NCBI RefSeq assembly: GCF_964253915.1
Contig: NZ_CAXUSG020000005.1
Coordinates: forward strand, 62,001 to 126,000
Length of the DNA: 64,000 nt
From: Metarhizobium sp964253915
Lineage (GTDB): Bacteria > Pseudomonadota > Alphaproteobacteria > Rhizobiales > Rhizobiaceae
Direction: 5' to 3'
Positions 62,059-64,000 of this stretch are shown piece by piece (the first letter of the stretch is position 1; every line of letters starts with the position of its first letter). Both the position numbers and the translations under genes were made by a program. The notes under the pieces were generated by a model, which saw only the letters and a list, made by a program, of their open reading frames with translations, was not told where the DNA came from and did no database searches.

Positions 62059-62484
62059 ATGCGCCACCAGAAAGCCGGTCGCAAGCTGAACAGAACCGCC
62101 AGCCATCGTAAGGCAATGTTTGCCAACATGGCTGCCTCGCTCATCACCCATGAGCAGATCGTCACCACCCTGCCGAAGGCGAAGGAAATTCGCCCGATCG
62201 TCGAAAAGCTCGTCACCCTCGGCAAGCGCGGCGACCTGCACGCTCGCCGCCAGGCGATCTCGCAGATCCGCGACGTTGCTGTCGTTTCGAAGCTGTTCGA
62301 CACGATCGCTTCGCGTTACGCCACCCGCAACGGCGGCTACCTGCGCATCATGAAGGCCGGCTTCCGCCAGGGCGACAACGCTGCCCTCGCTGTTGTCGAG
62401 TTCGTCGAGCGCGACGTCGATGCCAAGGGCGCAGCCGACAAGGCTCGCGTTGCCGCTGAAGCAGAAGCTGCCGAAGCCGCTTGA
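62059..62484 (+). CDS. rplQ: 50S ribosomal protein L17
   Basis: 141 residues; MRHQKAGRKLNRTASHRKAM and the long helical segment follow the family. The Ala/Glu-rich C-terminal tail (ADKARVAAEAEAAEAA) is longer than in E. coli L17 (127). Last gene of the supercluster. Confidence 0.97.
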   Translation: MRHQKAGRKLNRTASHRKAMFANMAASLITHEQIVTTLPKAKEIRPIVEKLVTLGKRGDLHARRQAISQIRDVAVVSKLFDTIASRYATRNGGYLRIMKAGFRQGDNAALAVVEFVERDVDAKGAADKARVAAEAEAAEAA

Positions 62485-62506
62485 TCTTTTCCGCCTTGCG
62501 GAAACA

Positions 62507-62536
62507 AAACAGCCGGGTCGAAAGACTCGGCTGTTT
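62507..62536 (+). terminator. Rho-independent terminator after rplQ
   Basis: A 13-bp stem (62507-62519 with 62524-62536, one G-T pair) with a GAAA loop, beginning 22 bases after rplQ, T-rich at its 3' end. Confidence 0.85.
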
Positions 62537-62558
62537 GCGTTTGGGACCATGTTTGTTT

Positions 62559-62662
62559 TAGAGCATTTCCGCTTTTCTCCGAAACGCGAAAACGCTCTAT
62601 CTCTTTGTTCCTGCGCAATTCCGGACGCAAAACCGCTGCGCACTTTTGCTGGAATTGCTCTA
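62559..62662. repeat. Rhizobial intergenic palindromic repeat
   Basis: 104 bp with inverted ends TAGAGCATTTCC and GGAATTGCTCTA and an inner AATTCCGGACGCAAAACCG block. I recognise this sequence as very frequent in Agrobacterium and Rhizobium intergenic regions. Its last three bases (CTA) supply the minus-strand TAG stop of msrQ. Confidence 0.75.
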
Positions 62663-63301
62663 GGCGGTGCGTTGGGTGACCGGCATCCGCTTCCGGTCGT
62701 TTTTGCGGGCACGCAGAACCGGTCGCAAGGCCCGATAAAGCAACAGGACGACGATCAGGCCGATGTAGATATATTGCTCCAGCGTCAGCACCTTGGTCGA
62801 GAGTGCGAAATGCAAGGCTCCGAGTGCGGCGATCGGATAGATCAGCCGGTGAAGGCGGATCCAGTTTTTCCCGAGCTTGCGGATGGACGCCATGTTCGAG
62901 GTGACCGCCAGTGGTACCAGCAGCAGCAGGGCGCCCATGCCGAACATGATGAAGGGACGCTTGAGGACATCGGCAACGATGGCGTTGAGCACCAATGCCT
63001 GGTCGAGGATCGCATAGACCGAGAAATGCATCAGCGCGTAGTAGAAGGTCAGTAGCCCGAGCGCACGTCGATAGCGGATCAGGTTCCAGCCGGCGAGTTC
63101 GCGCAGGGGGCTGACGGCAAGCGTTGCGATCAGGAACCGCAGCGTCCAGATGCCGAGCAGCAGTTCGAATGTCTTGACGGGATCGGCACCGAGATTGCCG
63201 CTCGCGCCGAGATAAAAGGACCAGGCTGCTGGCAGCAGCCCGACGATGTAGAGCAGCCAGACGGACGCCGGCTGCCAGCGTTTGGGAAGACCTGTCGCCA
63301 T
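62660..63301 (-). CDS. msrQ: Heme-binding membrane subunit of periplasmic Met-SO reductase
   Basis: MsrQ (YedZ family), 213 residues with six predicted membrane spans. Conserved ALMHFSVY and LHRLIYPIAALGALHF histidines would bind heme. It passes quinol electrons to MsrP. Its ATG overlaps the msrP stop by one base (TGATG), so the two are coupled. The stop codon lies in a repeat element, and the C-terminus (RKNDRKRMPVTQRTA) may be altered by its insertion. Confidence 0.93.
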   Translation of the reverse strand: MATGLPKRWQPASVWLLYIVGLLPAAWSFYLGASGNLGADPVKTFELLLGIWTLRFLIATLAVSPLRELAGWNLIRYRRALGLLTFYYALMHFSVYAILDQALVLNAIVADVLKRPFIMFGMGALLLLVPLAVTSNMASIRKLGKNWIRLHRLIYPIAALGALHFALSTKVLTLEQYIYIGLIVVLLLYRALRPVLRARKNDRKRMPVTQRTA

Positions 63302-64000
63302 CAGTAGTTCGCCCTGAGGTCCATGCCGGAATACAGGCTTGCGACCTCTTCGGCATAACCGTTGAAGGGCAATGTGGGACGGCGTTCACCCGACGAAAAG
63401 AAGCCGCCTTCGCCAATGCGCCTCTCCGTCGCCTGGCTCCAGCGCGGATGATCGACCTCGGGATTGACGTTGGCATAGAAGCCGTATTCCTGCGGATTGG
63501 TGACCTGCCAGGTGTTTTTCGGCTGCTGGTCGGTCAAGGTGATGCGCACGATCGATTTGATGCCCTTGAAACCGTATTTCCACGGCACGACCAGGCGGAT
63601 CGGAGCGCCGTTCTGGTTCGGCAGCGTTTCGCCATAGAGACCGACGGCAAGCAGGGTCAGCGGATGTCGGGCTTCGTCGAGCCGCAGGCCTTCGATGTAG
63701 GGCCAATTGAGCGACTGGAAATAACCGCCCTGGCCCGGCATTTCTTCCGGCCGCACGACGGTTTCGAAAGAAACGTATTTTGCGCTTCCGAGCGGCTCCA
63801 CCTTGTCGAGCAGGGCAGCGAGCGGAAAGCCGTTCCAGGGGATCACCATCGACCATGCCTCGACGCAGCGCATGCGGTAGACACGCTCCTCGACTGGAAA
63901 ATCCTTGATCAACTGGTCGATGTCGAAGGTGCCGGGCTTGCCGACCATGCCGTCGACGGCAACCGTCCAGGGCCGTGGCTTGAAATCGCCGGAAAGGGCA
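63301..64000 (-). CDS. msrP: Molybdopterin catalytic subunit of periplasmic Met-SO reductase, truncated
   Basis: MsrP (YedY family). The frame runs off the right edge; an ATG at 63948 is internal, as PRPWTVAVDG upstream of it is part of the family. The molybdenum-ligand Cys in MRCVEAWSMVIPW and the NTWQVTNPQEYGFYANVNP block are present. MsrPQ repairs oxidised methionines in envelope proteins. The Tat signal peptide should be beyond the window. Confidence 0.93.
   Translation of the reverse strand, partial: ALSGDFKPRPWTVAVDGMVGKPGTFDIDQLIKDFPVEERVYRMRCVEAWSMVIPWNGFPLAALLDKVEPLGSAKYVSFETVVRPEEMPGQGGYFQSLNWPYIEGLRLDEARHPLTLLAVGLYGETLPNQNGAPIRLVVPWKYGFKGIKSIVRITLTDQQPKNTWQVTNPQEYGFYANVNPEVDHPRWSQATERRIGEGGFFSSGERRPTLPFNGYAEEVASLYSGMDLRANY

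Overview
This 64 kb window is high-GC chromosomal DNA from an alphaproteobacterium, most likely a Rhizobiaceae member (Rhizobium/Agrobacterium group). The evidence is gene order (rne-amiC-mrcA-prfB; tRNA-Trp-secE-nusG-rplKAJL-rpoBC-rpsLG-fusA-tuf-S10-spc-alpha), a mitochondrial-type complex I accessory subunit (NDUFA12), DUF2155, and two intergenic repeats of kinds I recognise from rhizobial genomes (769-893 and 62559-62662). Identification is from sequence reading only; no searches were run.

Region 1 (1-9.3 kb) is mixed housekeeping: a truncated slipin; a YjhX-type toxin gene divergent from a GNAT acetyltransferase; gatB followed by a second GNAT; NDUFA12; DUF2155; and, on the minus strand, aat, accC, accB, a DsbA-like oxidoreductase and a tiny secreted protein.

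Region 2 (9.4-20.3 kb) holds RNase E (minus, large S1-domain insertion), the amidase and PBP1A genes for the cell wall, prfB with the classical +1 programmed frameshift, two small secreted proteins and NAD kinase.

Region 3 (20.4-30 kb) looks like an ancestral tRNA-Thr / tRNA-Tyr / tRNA-Gly / tuf / tRNA-Trp / secE cluster that has been opened up. Between tRNA-Thr and tRNA-Tyr lie an orphan, AT-richer flagellin gene, a cold-shock/S21 pair, a CelD/BcsL-type acetyltransferase, secreted proteins and rlmB. A secreted protein and an epimerase flank tufA.

Region 4 (30-62.5 kb) is the almost continuous translation/transcription supercluster: secE, nusG, L11-L1-L10-L7/L12, rpoB, rpoC, S12, S7, fusA, tufB, the S10 and spc operons with secY and adk, then S13, S11, rpoA and L17. 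The genes make ribosomal proteins, elongation factors, RNA polymerase core and the Sec channel. Several strong intrinsic-terminator-like hairpins sit inside this supercluster (rplR/rpsE, rplO/secY, rpsM/rpsK, rpsQ/rplN), with large inverted repeats between rplA/rplJ and rplL/rpoB. They suggest internal attenuation or processing and are the most interesting non-coding signal here.

Region 5 (62.5-64 kb) is a rhizobial repeat followed by msrQ and the 3' part of msrP (minus strand), running off the right edge. I saw no CRISPR array, insertion sequence, prophage or clearly new multi-gene system. The best leads are the YjhX/GNAT pair, the orphan flagellin, the in-operon terminators and a possible N-terminal extension of L3.
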